Assembly: GCF_020740795.1 (NCBI RefSeq)
Contig: NC_067285.1
Coordinates: forward strand, 22,588,241 to 22,652,240
Origin: Apus apus
Lineage: Eukaryota > Chordata > Aves > Apodiformes > Apodidae
Reading direction: 5' to 3'
DNA length: 64,000 nucleotides
Numbering within the stretch: the stretch's first letter is position 1; each line of letters starts with the position of its first letter. Below, one piece after another: positions 37,201 to 48,900 of the stretch. Under the pieces are notes generated by a model. It ran no database searches. It saw only the letters and a program-made list of their open reading frames with translations, and was not told where the DNA came from. Made by a program: the position numbers and the translations under genes.

Positions 37201-39590
37201 ATTTCACTCCCCAGTCTGTTTTCAGGATTTGATTTTTGGGATGGTTAGCTACTGAAGATGAATTGAACTAATTGAATTCTGGTACATTGAGATCAATACT
37301 GAGACAGAGTTTTCTGGTCTTCTGCACTATGAATGTATTTTTAACATGGAACAATTTTATCTGATTAGCACATTAAGTTTGCCTTTTTTTTTTTTTTCCC
37401 CTCCCCCCTCTAATAAACTTATTTTCTCTCTTGAAAAATAATTATGATTCACTGATTTGATTATGTTAAAAAAAACACACAACAAGCTTTAGGCACTCTT
37501 AACAAAGCAGAACTTTCCTGGCCACCTACCATTAAAAGGCTGAGAACAAGATCCTGGAAGGTGAGTTAGCTTCAGGACTGTGCTTAAGACACTGACATGG
37601 TGACCTGTTCTGACACAACTCTGTAGCCTGCCACAGTTATTTCTGCAGCAAATTTTAATTTTGGTTTTTACCACTTTTTCAGACACAAGCAAATGTGGCA
37701 ATCTGTGGTAAATTGTACCAACTTGACACCTGAAGTGTGCCAAAAGTTGTGCCTGACTGGTAGCTGGTGAACAAAAATTCATGGCAAAAAAAGCAAAGAA
37801 TGCACCTAGTAGAGAAGCATGAAGTCATTTAACTGAATTGCCTTGCTCTCCTAAAGTTTTGTTTTCTTTGTCAGAGGACTGCTAGTTATTTTGAATATGA
37901 ATACACTGATTGGAAGTAAGCAAAATTACCTCGATTTTCAGCCAGCTTTATTAACAGGTCCATTATTCAGAGGAAGATAATGTCCATTTCAATTTTGTGG
38001 GTGTGGTGTTTCTTTACAGATTCATACGTATGTGTTCTAGGGTTTGCCATTGATAAATTCAGACTTGTCAGTTTTTCATCTAATGCATGTACAGGGAAAG
38101 AAGGGGAACTCTGCAAGGACTGGAATTGCACTTAATTTCTACACTGTTTGCAGAGGCTGCTGAACTGGTAAACAAAGTGAAATAATCCCTCCAATTTCAG
38201 CAGCTCCTTCAGGAAACTACACATCTGTTTATAAAAGTAAATGCAGGATGGAACAGACTGCGTAGAGATAAGCATCTTTGAACCAGTATTAGGGCATTTG
38301 GTAATGAGCAGAAGTTCTTACCACTTGTTTCTGTTCCAAATATCTGTATTTGATCAATTTGAAACGTATATAACCCATTACAAGTGAGATTGTACAACTG
38401 TGGACATTTGCCTTAGATTGCTTGATGACTTGACAACCTGATGTAGCTTAGAAGCATTTTGAAATGCAAAATTTCCTTGTTTCACTGTAGCTGCACAGGG
38501 GTGAGGATTGCAAAAGATCCCCCTTTTTTTCCCCCTTCTGTGAAGAAAGAATACAAGGCCCAATTCTCTGAAGAGGCTAGTGTCATTAACTTAATGAAAC
38601 TTCACTGGCACCTGTTTTTTACTTCAACTTAGACCTGCCTTGGACCTCATAGTAATTATGTCATCAACAACACAAATTCTGCATGTTTTTCAGACCCCAC
38701 TATGGTGCTGCAAAGGGCTGGCTGCTACCACAGTCAGCTGATGTACAAAATACATTTCTTTCTGGAGTAATTTGTTTCTAATTTGTCTGTCTCCTTCTAT
38801 CCCATCAGTTTGTATTATGCATAGGCTATGGAGCACCTGAAGTTACGGTGCCTTGTTGAAGCTTTCATAAGTCATCTCTGCTGTTCACATCTGTGCTTTG
38901 CACCACCTTGGATGAACGGCCAGGTGCTGTCAGCCAGCTGCCAGTTTTCAGATTTATTTTTTCTACAGACATCAGAAAAGATTTAACAGTGCAAAAAAAC
39001 CAGTCCATCTAAAAAGAAGATAAATGTTTTGTAACATTTGCTTGATCTGAAAATTGATAGTCTGAGGGTTCTGCAAGTTTTCCCTGCTTTTTTCTCCTGA
39101 CATATGCCTTTAAAATTAAGGAGGGGGTTATTTTCATGACTACACTAGTGGGTTTTTTAACAGTGACAGGATCACTCTGTATTTATTTTTTTCATTTAAA
39201 AATCAATTAAAATCTATTTAGTGTGGTTAGAAATTTCTACCTCTATTTGATGTCCCCATTGTAGTAAGCTTACTTCCTAATGATGTGTAGAAAGATCACA
39301 CTGTAAAAAGGTATACTGTAGTCACTTTCAGGAGTACAGTTTTCTTTGTTGTTTTTGTTGGTTTTTTTTAAACCTTTACTCTGGTATAAGCATGTTCTAT
39401 TCTTCAGTTAGAAATGCAAGATGCAGTTAGAAAAGACACCCATGCTGCTGCATTCAGCTGATCTCTGCTGGGATCCTGGAAGACTTAATTTCTTGTGACT
39501 TCTTTTTTCTCTAAAACAAACTTGCCACCCACCTCCTCTGGTCTTTGAGTTTCTTACACAGCTCAAAGGGATTGTGCCTAACTTCTACTA
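34201..39590. other. non-coding interval between divergent DUSP13A and SAMD8
   Basis: AT-rich, no conserved coding exon. DUSP13A reads left and SAMD8 reads right, so upstream regulatory sequence of both genes should lie here. Visible features are a 19-bp tandem duplication at 36773-36810, a T-run at about 37385-37399, and short A-runs. Confidence 0.5.
36773..36810. repeat. perfect 19-bp tandem duplication
   Basis: The unit TCAACAGAAGGCATCCTAT occurs twice head to tail with no mismatch, followed by TCATCAG, the start of a third imperfect copy. It is most likely a local slippage duplication. Confidence 0.9.
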
Positions 39591-40039
39591 TTTAAGACTT
39601 TCATTCCCACGGCTCCAGGGACGAGGCAGCCCAAGGAGCTATTTGTGCGTTGTACAGCCTGGACCTAGTGAGGAGTTAAAGGAAGGGGACGGTATGGAAA
39701 GCTGCCCGCAGGCCCACGAGGCCCAAGTCAGGAGGCAGCGACCCTTCCGGGCTTTGAGCCCGTATCGACAAGGCCCGCGGTGCCAGCCCCGCAGGGCCCC
39801 CGCACCTGGCGGTGCCCGGCGCCGCCACCAACGGGCCCGCAGGACGCCGCCCCAGGCCGAGGCGGGGCCCGAGGCCCGGAGCGCGGAGCCGCGCCCCGCA
39901 CCGGCCCCAGGGGCTGCAGCCCCGCCGGGCCGCGGGGCCCTCCCCGGGCAGCCGGGCCGCTCCTGCCGCCGGAAGCGGCGTCCCCGCCGTCCCCGCCCCT
40001 TCCGCCGCCCGCCGGGCGCCGCCGGCTGCCACTTCCGGC

Positions 40040-40154
40040 CGGGTGATGGGGGCTGGCGGTGGCGGCGGCCGCTGCGGAGAGAGGGCGCGGAGGAGCCGCC
40101 GCCCCGGGCCGGGCCCTGCGGCAGCGCCGCGCAGCGCTGCTGCCCTGACGGCAG
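40040..40154 (+). other. SAMD8 non-coding exon 1 (approximate start)
   Basis: The 3' end is set by the donor GACGGCAG|GTGAGGC at 40154/40155. The 5' end is only inferred from the ETS sites just upstream. It would splice to the acceptor TGCAACAG at 45936, which lies 27 bases before the start codon, giving an intron of about 5.8 kb. Human SAMD8 likewise starts with a non-coding exon. Confidence 0.5.
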
Positions 40155-40265
40155 GTGAGGCGGGCCGGGCGCCGCTCCTCGCCTGCCCCCGGAGTCGCGC
40201 GTCCCCCCGCGGCGCAGCGCGCTGGGAGCGCGGGTCCGCCCCGCTGCTGGCTGGGGACGTGGGGG

Positions 40266-40317
40266 CCGGGGGGCTGCCCGGGCCGGGGGGCTGCCCGGGC
40301 CGAGGGGCTGCCCCGGG
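40266..40317. repeat. three tandem 17-bp GC repeats
   Basis: CCGGGGGGCTGCCCGGG occurs twice exactly (40266-40282 and 40283-40299). A third copy follows with one substitution and one inserted base (40300-40317). It lies at the start of SAMD8 intron 1. The G-runs could form a G-quadruplex on the plus strand. Confidence 0.85.
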
Positions 40318-40812
40318 CGCTGCTCCCGCCGCAGCGGGGCCAGGGCGGCGTGTGGGGCCCGGGCTGCGGGCGGGCGCGGCGGGTCCTGGGGGGAAAAGGC
40401 AGTTTCGCTGCATTGGCTGGCCTGGAGGAGAGCGGCTTTATCTGCGGCAGGAGGAGGTGGCGGGCGGGGTGCCTCTTGTAGGGTCTGTGTGCACTAAAAT
40501 CCGCTCCGCCGTCTTTCCTGCGCCTGTCTTTCATGGACACGTCTCCCGAGGCGTGACCGTCCCCCCTCTCGGCGGCGGAGCCCGGGGTGCCGGCGCCAGC
40601 TGCTGAGGAAACCAGTCTGCTGAGGGCTGAAAATCGCGCGTCTTCCTCCATTGAGTTAACTCTGTCTGCCGTGGGGAGGATGAAGTGTCTACGCTTTTGT
40701 GTCTGGTTGCGTCGATTTGGTTCTGAACTTTGAGAATTGTGCGCTTCAGCAGCTGAGCAGCGAGTTAAAGCCCTCGCGAGGGGGCGGGGGCTGTGGCGGT
40801 GGTTGCGGGGAG

Positions 40813-41067
40813 ATGGCGGCGCGGCCGCCGCTGGTAGCGGGGCTGCTGGGGGAGCTGGTTGGGTTTCCCGTCGCTGTGCCAGCCTTCGCAGGCAGCACGC
40901 TGCTTCTGGAGGTGATGCCGAGCGCTTGTGCTTCGTGCCAGCCTTGCGGTTGGGTATCAAACCCGTCGCACCGGGTCAGAACAGATACTCCGCTTTCTTG
41001 CTGCTTTCTCCGCCGGCGGTGTGAAGTCGGTGGGTTTTCTGCGGGCAAAGTAGGTAGTTTTGAGTAG
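40813..41067 (+). other. YY1-type motif with an 84-codon ATG frame
   Basis: AGATGGCGGC at 40811-40820 matches the YY1 motif that often overlaps start sites and start codons. The ATG in it opens an 84-codon frame beginning MAARPPLVAGLL, with a possible donor (CTGGAG|GTGATG) about 100 bases in. It could mark an alternative first exon of SAMD8 or a small upstream frame. No homologue is recognised. Confidence 0.2.
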
Positions 41068-44000
41068 GAAAGTTTTTGAGTATGCAGGATCTGATAATTG
41101 ACAAGGCAGCATGGAAGAGCGCTGTTAAGGGCTTGCACGTGTGTTGGTAGAGTTTCTGGGTTAGAAGGAGGAAGCTGCCGTGAAGGACAGATTTTATGTG
41201 AGTTTAAGGCCTGCGTGTGTTTAGGAAGCTGAAACTGCGGACACTGTTATCCGCTCAGTCTGTCAAATCTACATTGCCAAGGCATTAATTAGGTGGCCTC
41301 GCAGAGTCTTCACTTAATGGTTGTTGATTGCTGTTTTTTAAAAGTAGTGCTTCTAAAGGGCAGGTTTTTTCAACTCTGTAGTTAATGGAGGAACAGGCAA
41401 ATGAGAGGCAGTTTAAACGTTCACGTATTTTTTGGGTTGTAACTGGAGATAAAATGGTCTCGTGGTTTTGTATTTGATACTTCAGTTTGCAAAATCTTTT
41501 TTTTTACAAACGTGGCACACGTTCTGTGTTGTGAGATGACTTGGTGGAAATGCTAAGTATGCTGCATCTCCACAGAGCTCCCTCGTGCAGCTGGACACCT
41601 GTCTGTGCTGTGTCCTGGAGTGACAAGAACTCTGCAAGACATTTCCTGGCATTTAAATGTATATTTTAATCCATTGCTGTTTGGCAGGGAGTGCTTGCTG
41701 CTGGATATTGTAAGTAAGGAGATGCCTGTGGTCTTGTTCTTCCTTTTGCTCTCTGATACAGAAAAAGAGGTGAAATTAACTTGCATGATGGGAGAAAAGT
41801 GATTTTTATACCCAGTGGAAGGAATTTTTTGGGAAGTTTCTTATGTTTTTGTTGTGAAAGTGCTATTCAGCGTGAAGGAAATGTTATGTAGATTTGTAAA
41901 GGGTAGGAATTTTAAATTACCCTCTTTGATGCTCTATGTGATCATCTTCTTACTGGCTGTTTGGGGGTTTTTTTGTCTTCTTTTGGTAGTACACAGTTAA
42001 AAACACAGGCTGGCGTAGGTGTTGCAATCTTTCAGGCTCTATACTACAACTTTCCATTATACAGAGCTCGGTTTTGCAGCCCAATAAGCTGGTTGAGACC
42101 CGTAAACCATATTACCATAATATAAATGTTTATTTGATAAACACATAACTTTAAAATTTTTTAATTGTTATTTTAATGCTTCTAAGATGAGAAAAGCTTC
42201 TATATTTTCACTAGACCAGAAATATCAGGTTGTAAATTATTGTGGAGAGTAAATACAAACATAGTTTCACTTTGGATACTGTTCTGTTATTAATTTGGAT
42301 TAATTGTTCATGTTTTCCCCTATTTCCATCTGAAGATGAGGGTGTGGGAAGAAAGGAAAGAAATAAAAGGGAAAGAGCAAGCCTGCATTTTTTTTTACTG
42401 CTAAATTGTATAAGGATACAGAGCAACAAACATTCTGTTGTAAGATGAATAAATTGTTGCTTGAAGATGGAGAAAAAAGTACTTGACACTTGTTGTTTAG
42501 CATGTGACAAGTTCAGTATCTTGTACAAATATTAATGAAATGCTGTGAATTACATCCTAAGATAAGTGGTGGAGTACTTGATCGGTTGTTTAAAAATCAC
42601 TTGTGTGTGCCTTGAATTATGGTGGTAGGATAAAAATGTTTTGTTAGCAGGTTGGTAGATTAGGAGTAGAGCCACTTCTAGTGTTCACTTGAGTATAGTG
42701 CAGCCCACTTGGTTTAATGAGGTGTGAGAGTCAGTGCGCAGTGTGTATTCTGTTCAGTTTGCTGCAATATGTAACTGCTCTTAGTGGTTTTTGAGACAAA
42801 TATGTTAAGCTTTCAAGACTTTCTGTAGTAGCTGCAGTCAGTTTTGCATGGAGGTGTTCCAACAGAAAGATTCATAAGTGTATGGAGCTAATATTTGATT
42901 TTACAGTGTCAGTTCTGTATTTTTTACAATGCAGCACTACAATAAATAATTTTGGAAAAGTGTATCCTCCCTAATGTTTTAAAATCCAAGACATACAATA
43001 AACTAAACAAGTGTGACTTCGTGTATTTTGTTATCTTGCTGTCACTAAGACCTTTGAGTATGGTTAAGATACTGCAGATAATCTCACTGCTTAGAAATGT
43101 TTATGAAACAACTCTGATAGCAAAGTCACGAAGTAAATCTGAATGCAAGTTTTACAGGAATATTTCTGCATTTGAAATTATTGTATGCTTGCTTCAGGAA
43201 AATGCCGTTTTCAGTCTCATTGTGGGGATTGTACTGTGTTTGATCAGTTTCATATATAACATGGTAGCTATTGTATTAAAAAACCCTTGAAAAATCATGT
43301 ATTGTTTTGCAAGTGTTCTTTTTGTTTACAAGATACTGTAGTACATATGGTGTGGTGGCATTTAGAAGGTAAGGATTAAGTCATTGTATACTGCATGGCA
43401 GTGAAACCTTTTGGTGCTATTTGCATTAAATAAGCACTGAAGAATGTAGAGTTTTCAGGAAGAGCCAGTGACAAGCTTCTGATGCAAGTCAGCAAAGTGT
43501 CCGAGAATTTTTATGCATAACAAAAAATACTTACACACATGCACATGAAGTTCATATTCAGTTGTGTTCATGCTGTTAATTGAACGGCTGTGGGAGGAAA
43601 AAGGGAAACGAGGCATGTGATACTTACTGCTGATGAGTTAGTTAACTAAATATAAAGTCACAGTAGCAGGGAAGTAATCGACTAGGTAGCAGCAGACATT
43701 GCTGATGTCAGGCAAAAAGTACATTTTGCCCTCTGACGCATCTGTGCTTGCTTTGTATTACTCATGAGTGTTATTCATCATTAAATAATGTTATCCATTA
43801 TTTGGTTTCAGCAATAAAGCTGGTCATGTAGAAGGCAAAATAGTTACCAGTGTTGTTTTCCTTCAGAGGACTTGTACAGTTATCTAGGTGACTTGGCCTC
43901 TTCTGCTATGTTGGTCAGTCTTGCATTGCAGTTAGCAATGTTACCTGGCATTCTTAAGCTTGAAAAATCAACAGGAGCAGTTTGGCACAGAGGTCAGTGG

Positions 44001-45963
44001 TGTATTCCAGGTGCTAAGATTACTAGCAAACGTGCTTTTTACCCTTTGAGCTACAGGACTGGGACTAAAAGAATAGTCTGGAGTTTGTTTGTGTTTGCGT
44101 TTGTTTCTTTTGTTGTTTTCTTTGTCTTTCCCAGTTGGTTAAATGTTCTGTCTTTGACAGCATTTAAAACCAGGAGCAGGTCCTATCAGGTACATCCTAA
44201 AGTTAATGTAGACTTTCTCCCAGGTCCAGCCCATTCAGTGGTGACCTTTGGTGGGTATGCTTACTCAGTGTTATAAGGTCACTTTTACTGTGTGTTTGAT
44301 AAGGGTTGATTTTTATTCCTTCGCTGCCAGACGAAGAAACTGGCTGGCATTAGGCTACTTGTCTTGTTATAAATGAACAGAATTCTTGTAGGTTAGGCTA
44401 CGGAGGGTTTCCTGCCTTTGCCCTCAGAAGTTGCTTTAGTTAGAAGATAAATCAGTAAGTCGAGTGTGTTTTTGGTAAGTCTAAATTCACTGCTTTTAAA
44501 AAAATTGTCATTATTACAATGGTATAAGTAACAATTTTTTTCAGTATTTCATCTGTATTTCTGAGTAAGGAAATCTGGAAGCCTAGGTTCTATTCTATTC
44601 GAGGTCCAGCAGCTCGAGTTTGTGTATTTGTTTTACTGGAGTAAGATAAAAAATATATAGTACAAAAAAGGTCAGTTAACTAATTGTTAATTACAAATTA
44701 AATGTTATTTTCTTTAGTTCATAGCTATGTGAGCCAACTAGTTGTTACAGTTGTTCTGAGCAAGACTTTCAAAAATAGTAAGGAGCATAAAAATGAGAAA
44801 ATACCCGTTTATATGGAGAAGGAAGAGTATGGTAAATGTGGAGTTAGTAGTAGGGGTTTATGAATGTTTTGGCAACTATTCAAATGAAGGTATTAAAGTT
44901 TATTTACATGGTGACTATATATGAAGTTGTAAGAAACTAAAACAGTGCTTTAAGTACATGTTGTTAATACGCAATCAGTATCTTCAGAAGTGCCACCCCC
45001 TTAATTCTTTTAGAAGAGCAGCTTTGATTTGTGTGCTGATTTTTCTTCTAAACTATTTCTTTTACACTGCTGGGAAATCTCATAGTACAATTTTAATCTT
45101 CTCTGATATAGAACAAAATATTGTGTGGTCCTGTTAGATGTGGGCTGGAAGAAAAAGTTACATCCAATAATTAAGACAAGAGCTACTTCTAACAATAGGC
45201 ACAGGAGTTCTTTAAAAAGAAGAAAAGAGCTTCTGTTTTGGGAAGAGCTGTGCCCCTGAGCATTATGTAAAATTTTGTGTTGAATTTTCATGGGGGGGTC
45301 GAGTACGTGCTTACTATATGCAGAAGCTAAATAATAGATTAAATAGGCTGTTTCCTTGCTTTCTTTCAGAAAACCTTGAATCATGTATGTGTCACTAGTG
45401 TACTGTACTATCTTGTATTTTCTGAGATTTGGTTGGCATGATTGAACCATTCTAGTTAATCAGACTTTTTTCAAGTACAAAAGAGCTGTGAAATTGTAGC
45501 TGTTTCTTAGATGGTAGCTGTACATAAGCCACCAAGTATCAATTATGCGCAAATCCATTCTATACTGCAGTGGCTCTTAAATACAGGATAAGCTTTTTAC
45601 TACTTTTACATCACCAGCAGCCTTTCAAAGCTTTTTCATGTATTCTGCGTAACATTCTGTGGTTATTTTTTTTTCTGATTGTTGTTCTAAGTTGTCCTGG
45701 TGAGTTGTCACCTCTATGTGACAAAGATGTTGCTGAGATGCCTTGCCTTCCTTCAAGCAAGATTCTCGAGTCAAGAAAACAGTTGTTGAGAAATCTGTAT
45801 AAAGATAATACATCTTTTTGGTTTTAGTGTGTTATGATGCTATCTGTGAAGATGCTTTGGAATTAAAGCTAATACTGGCATTTCACTAATCTTCATTAAA
45901 CATTCGGGTCTTCTCTCTTTCTCTAATGTGCAACAGGTCAATTCTATTGGTGGATAGAGAAGG

Positions 45964-48900
45964 ATGATGGCAGGCAATAACCACCTTTGCATTCGACGTT
46001 GGACTACCAAGAATGTGGCCAGGTGGCTGAAGGAAGAAGGCTTCTGTGAATATGTGGATGTTTTGTGCAATAGACACAGGCTAGATGGAATTACACTGCT
46101 GACACTCACTGAATATGATTTACGATCCCCTCCTTTGGAAATCAGAGTCCTGGGGGATATCAAAAGGCTCATGTTGTCCATACGCAAACTACAGAAGCAG
46201 CATATTGATGTTCTAGAAGAGCTGGGTTACAACAGTGATAGTCACATTGGCACAGTGTGCCCAAGTATGGGTTCTTTACAGGGTGTCGATTGGTTTTGTA
46301 ATGGTGAAGTACCTCGAGACTATGATGGAGCAATTACTGACTTGAATGGTGATCAGTATCAATATGCAAATGGAAAAAACAAACACTCTACAAGAAGACT
46401 GGACCCAGAGTATTGGAAGACAATTTTAAGTTGTGTGTATGTCTTCATAGTGTTTGGCTTTACATCATTCGTTATGGTTATAGTACATGAGCGAGTACCT
46501 GACATGCAGACTTACCCACCTCTACCAGACATATTTCTCGATAGGTAAGACATTTTCTTTTAAACAAAATAGTAACTTGATGGTTAAAGGATAAGCTGTC
46601 TTGTCTTCATTCTCAAAGTTTAATTTGAAGATGCCTCTGCTCTGGCTAATATTGAAATGCACATCAGTTAGATGCAGAGATTTAGTCTCCTGAAGGGAAA
46701 ATAAATAGAGCTGATGTTCTACCCAGTTTTCATTTAATTCTACATCTTTAGCTAATCACTACACAGGAATTAATTTGTCCATTCCCTCATTCTAGTAAAA
46801 TGAGTCATGGTGAGCTGGCATGGATAAGCAGCCATGTGCTTTTTTCTGAAATCCAGAAGCTGCTATGAAGCTTAACGTGTCTTGATACAGAAAAACTGGA
46901 TGAAGGACGATTTTGGTTTGCCAGTGAGCAAGGAAATTGGAAGGGAATAGCATTGGTACTGTATTTTTACTGTCTTGCCTTGTCAAATTGTTGAACATGG
47001 TTCAGGAAAGCTCTTAAGAACAGACCAGCATCTTTTTTAATAATAGACTATCTGTGTACTAAAATGCTGTTGTGACTTACATAGTACCTGCTCATTTTAA
47101 AAATAAAATATTCCACTTGTGGCATAAAAGAAACACAATAGCAAAGGTGAAATTCTAGTCATCGACTAGATTTAATAGGGTATAAATGCTCCTTTTGATG
47201 AAGTGCGCTTACATCATAGAGAACTTAATTGCCTAGAGAGATCTAAAAGAAAAGATAAAACTGTTGAAGAGTTCAGTCTTTGTGATCTCCTTATTCTGGA
47301 AAGCAGTTTCCATTTTTGTTAATGGTTTTCATTAAGACAGTAATATTTTGAGTAAGTGGTGAGAATCCTCATAAACTTACGTTTATCTCAGCAAGGATGG
47401 CCATATCCAGATAAGTGGAAAAGGGGGGAGAGAATGGGAGCTACGACATTACTGGGTTTTGTTCCCAGGCCACCACCACGGTATTCAGTGGGTGGGAGGA
47501 TGGGAGAGGTCAGAAAGCAGCAGCTCACAAAACAATGTGAGGGGATTATTACAATGCTAGCGTTTGAGCAGCCTTTGCCAGCACTTTGTGTCTCGGGAAC
47601 AAAAAGCTATGAGGAACAGCCTCTCTTGAAGTCTCTCTTTGTATTTTGGTGAAATTGCAGAGTTGGAATTGTTACAGATGCCATACATGTGCAAGAAAGT
47701 CTTACATCTCTTGACAAGCAAGGCTAAAAGGTTTGCATGTAGTGATTATCGCTCAAGTCTAACGTAGAAAACAATTCTACTTTTCCTAATGCTTTTCTTT
47801 GTAGTTCTGCTTCATTACATGTCTAGGGTCTAGGACTTTGCAGTATTTCATTAATTGTGTTAACATGGCAGCATGCTTAGAAGCTAAAGCAGGATACTTG
47901 GCATGATGCAAGTTTGTGTCAGAATGCAAAATGTTGGGAAACACTAGTGGAGGAACACATCCTGTTAGCAAATCACATGTATAAGTTCAGGGAACATACT
48001 AGAGATTTTCTTTTACTTAGTGAATTCTGTGTAACTGTGTGGTGAAAATACATTATTAGAAAGGAGATAACCTAATTTAAAATTAATTACAATTCTATTT
48101 TGTTCAATCTACTAAAATATTTTTTGTTATAATTTAAACTGTTGTCAGACTAATATAAGTTAGTTTTGTAATTAGAACTTTATGTCTTTATTCTCAATAC
48201 TGATAGTACACTTATTTTTTGTAAGTTAACTTTCTTACTTCATCCCTGTTTGTTTTGGGTTTTTTTAGTGTCCCTAGGATACCATGGGCTTTTGCTATGA
48301 CTGAAGTATGTGGTGTAATTCTTTGCTACATTTGGCTGTTGGTTCTTCTCCTTCACAAACACAGGTAGAGTATATAAAATTCAAATTAACTGGTACTTTG
48401 ATTCAGAGAAAGAATTGTAGCAAAAATTTAGGATGATTGTTTAAGACTTCCCAATCAATGAGGATCTTGTAAGCATCTAATATGTCCCTGTTAAAATGGA
48501 TTAGGGAGGATTTAATCAAGAATGGGGAGCGGTGAATCTTTTTACCAGATTTATATGCAATTTCCTTCAGAACGTATGTATTTCAGAGAGTCGTCAGTAT
48601 ATATTCCCATACTATAACAAATTTGTGTATAAGAAAATCCTCTAAGAATGAAATTCCACAGGTTGACTGAGCCAGTGTAGCAGCTTGCTGTCACTGAAGG
48701 GCAGAAAACCCTTTTGTGTGCATATGTATTTTAAGTTAAATTTTTACCAATTCACCAACAGAAGGTATGAGTGCCAAAGCCTAATGTAAGTGTAACTGCA
48801 GGGGAGTGGAGCTCTACCTTTTGGTGACAGTAAGCTTGCTGCAGTGTCTCATCCTGTCAGGCAGAACCATACCACTACAGTGCTAATTTTAAAAAAATAT

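Larger units (their letters stand above)
39590..40640 (+). promoter_or_regulatory. SAMD8 CpG-island promoter
   Basis: A dense CpG island without a TATA box. It holds two ETS-type sites in opposite orientation, CCGGAAGC at 39969-39976 and CACTTCCGG at 40030-40038, about 55 bp apart. A strong donor GGCAG|GTGAGG follows at 40154/40155. This arrangement is typical of housekeeping promoters and fits the broadly expressed SAMD8. The long frames on both strands (one over 400 codons) come from the lack of AT-rich stop codons and have no recognisable protein content. Confidence 0.75.
40155..45936 (+). other. SAMD8 intron 1
   Basis: Apart from the GC-rich first 0.9 kb, this is AT-rich intronic sequence without a conserved exon. 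A 134-codon plus-strand frame at 43872-44276 opens at TTG, and its hydrophobic stretch comes from TTTG-rich sequence. It matches nothing I know. Confidence 0.6.

Noticed and set aside
39781-39840. Possible second CTCF site in the SAMD8 island
   Set aside because: The best stretch (CCGCCAGGTGCGGG on the minus strand) breaks the core GGC positions, so it is not called.
39728-40960. 410-codon minus-strand open frame over the SAMD8 island
   Set aside because: It lies in dense CpG sequence where stop codons are rare. The product is low-complexity Ala/Pro/Arg/Gly, and overlapping frames are open on both strands. No domain or conservation is visible.
43872-44276. 134-codon frame with a hydrophobic stretch in SAMD8 intron 1
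   Set aside because: It opens at TTG, its hydrophobic part reflects TTTG/TTTC-rich DNA, and no family is recognised. It is treated as intronic noise.
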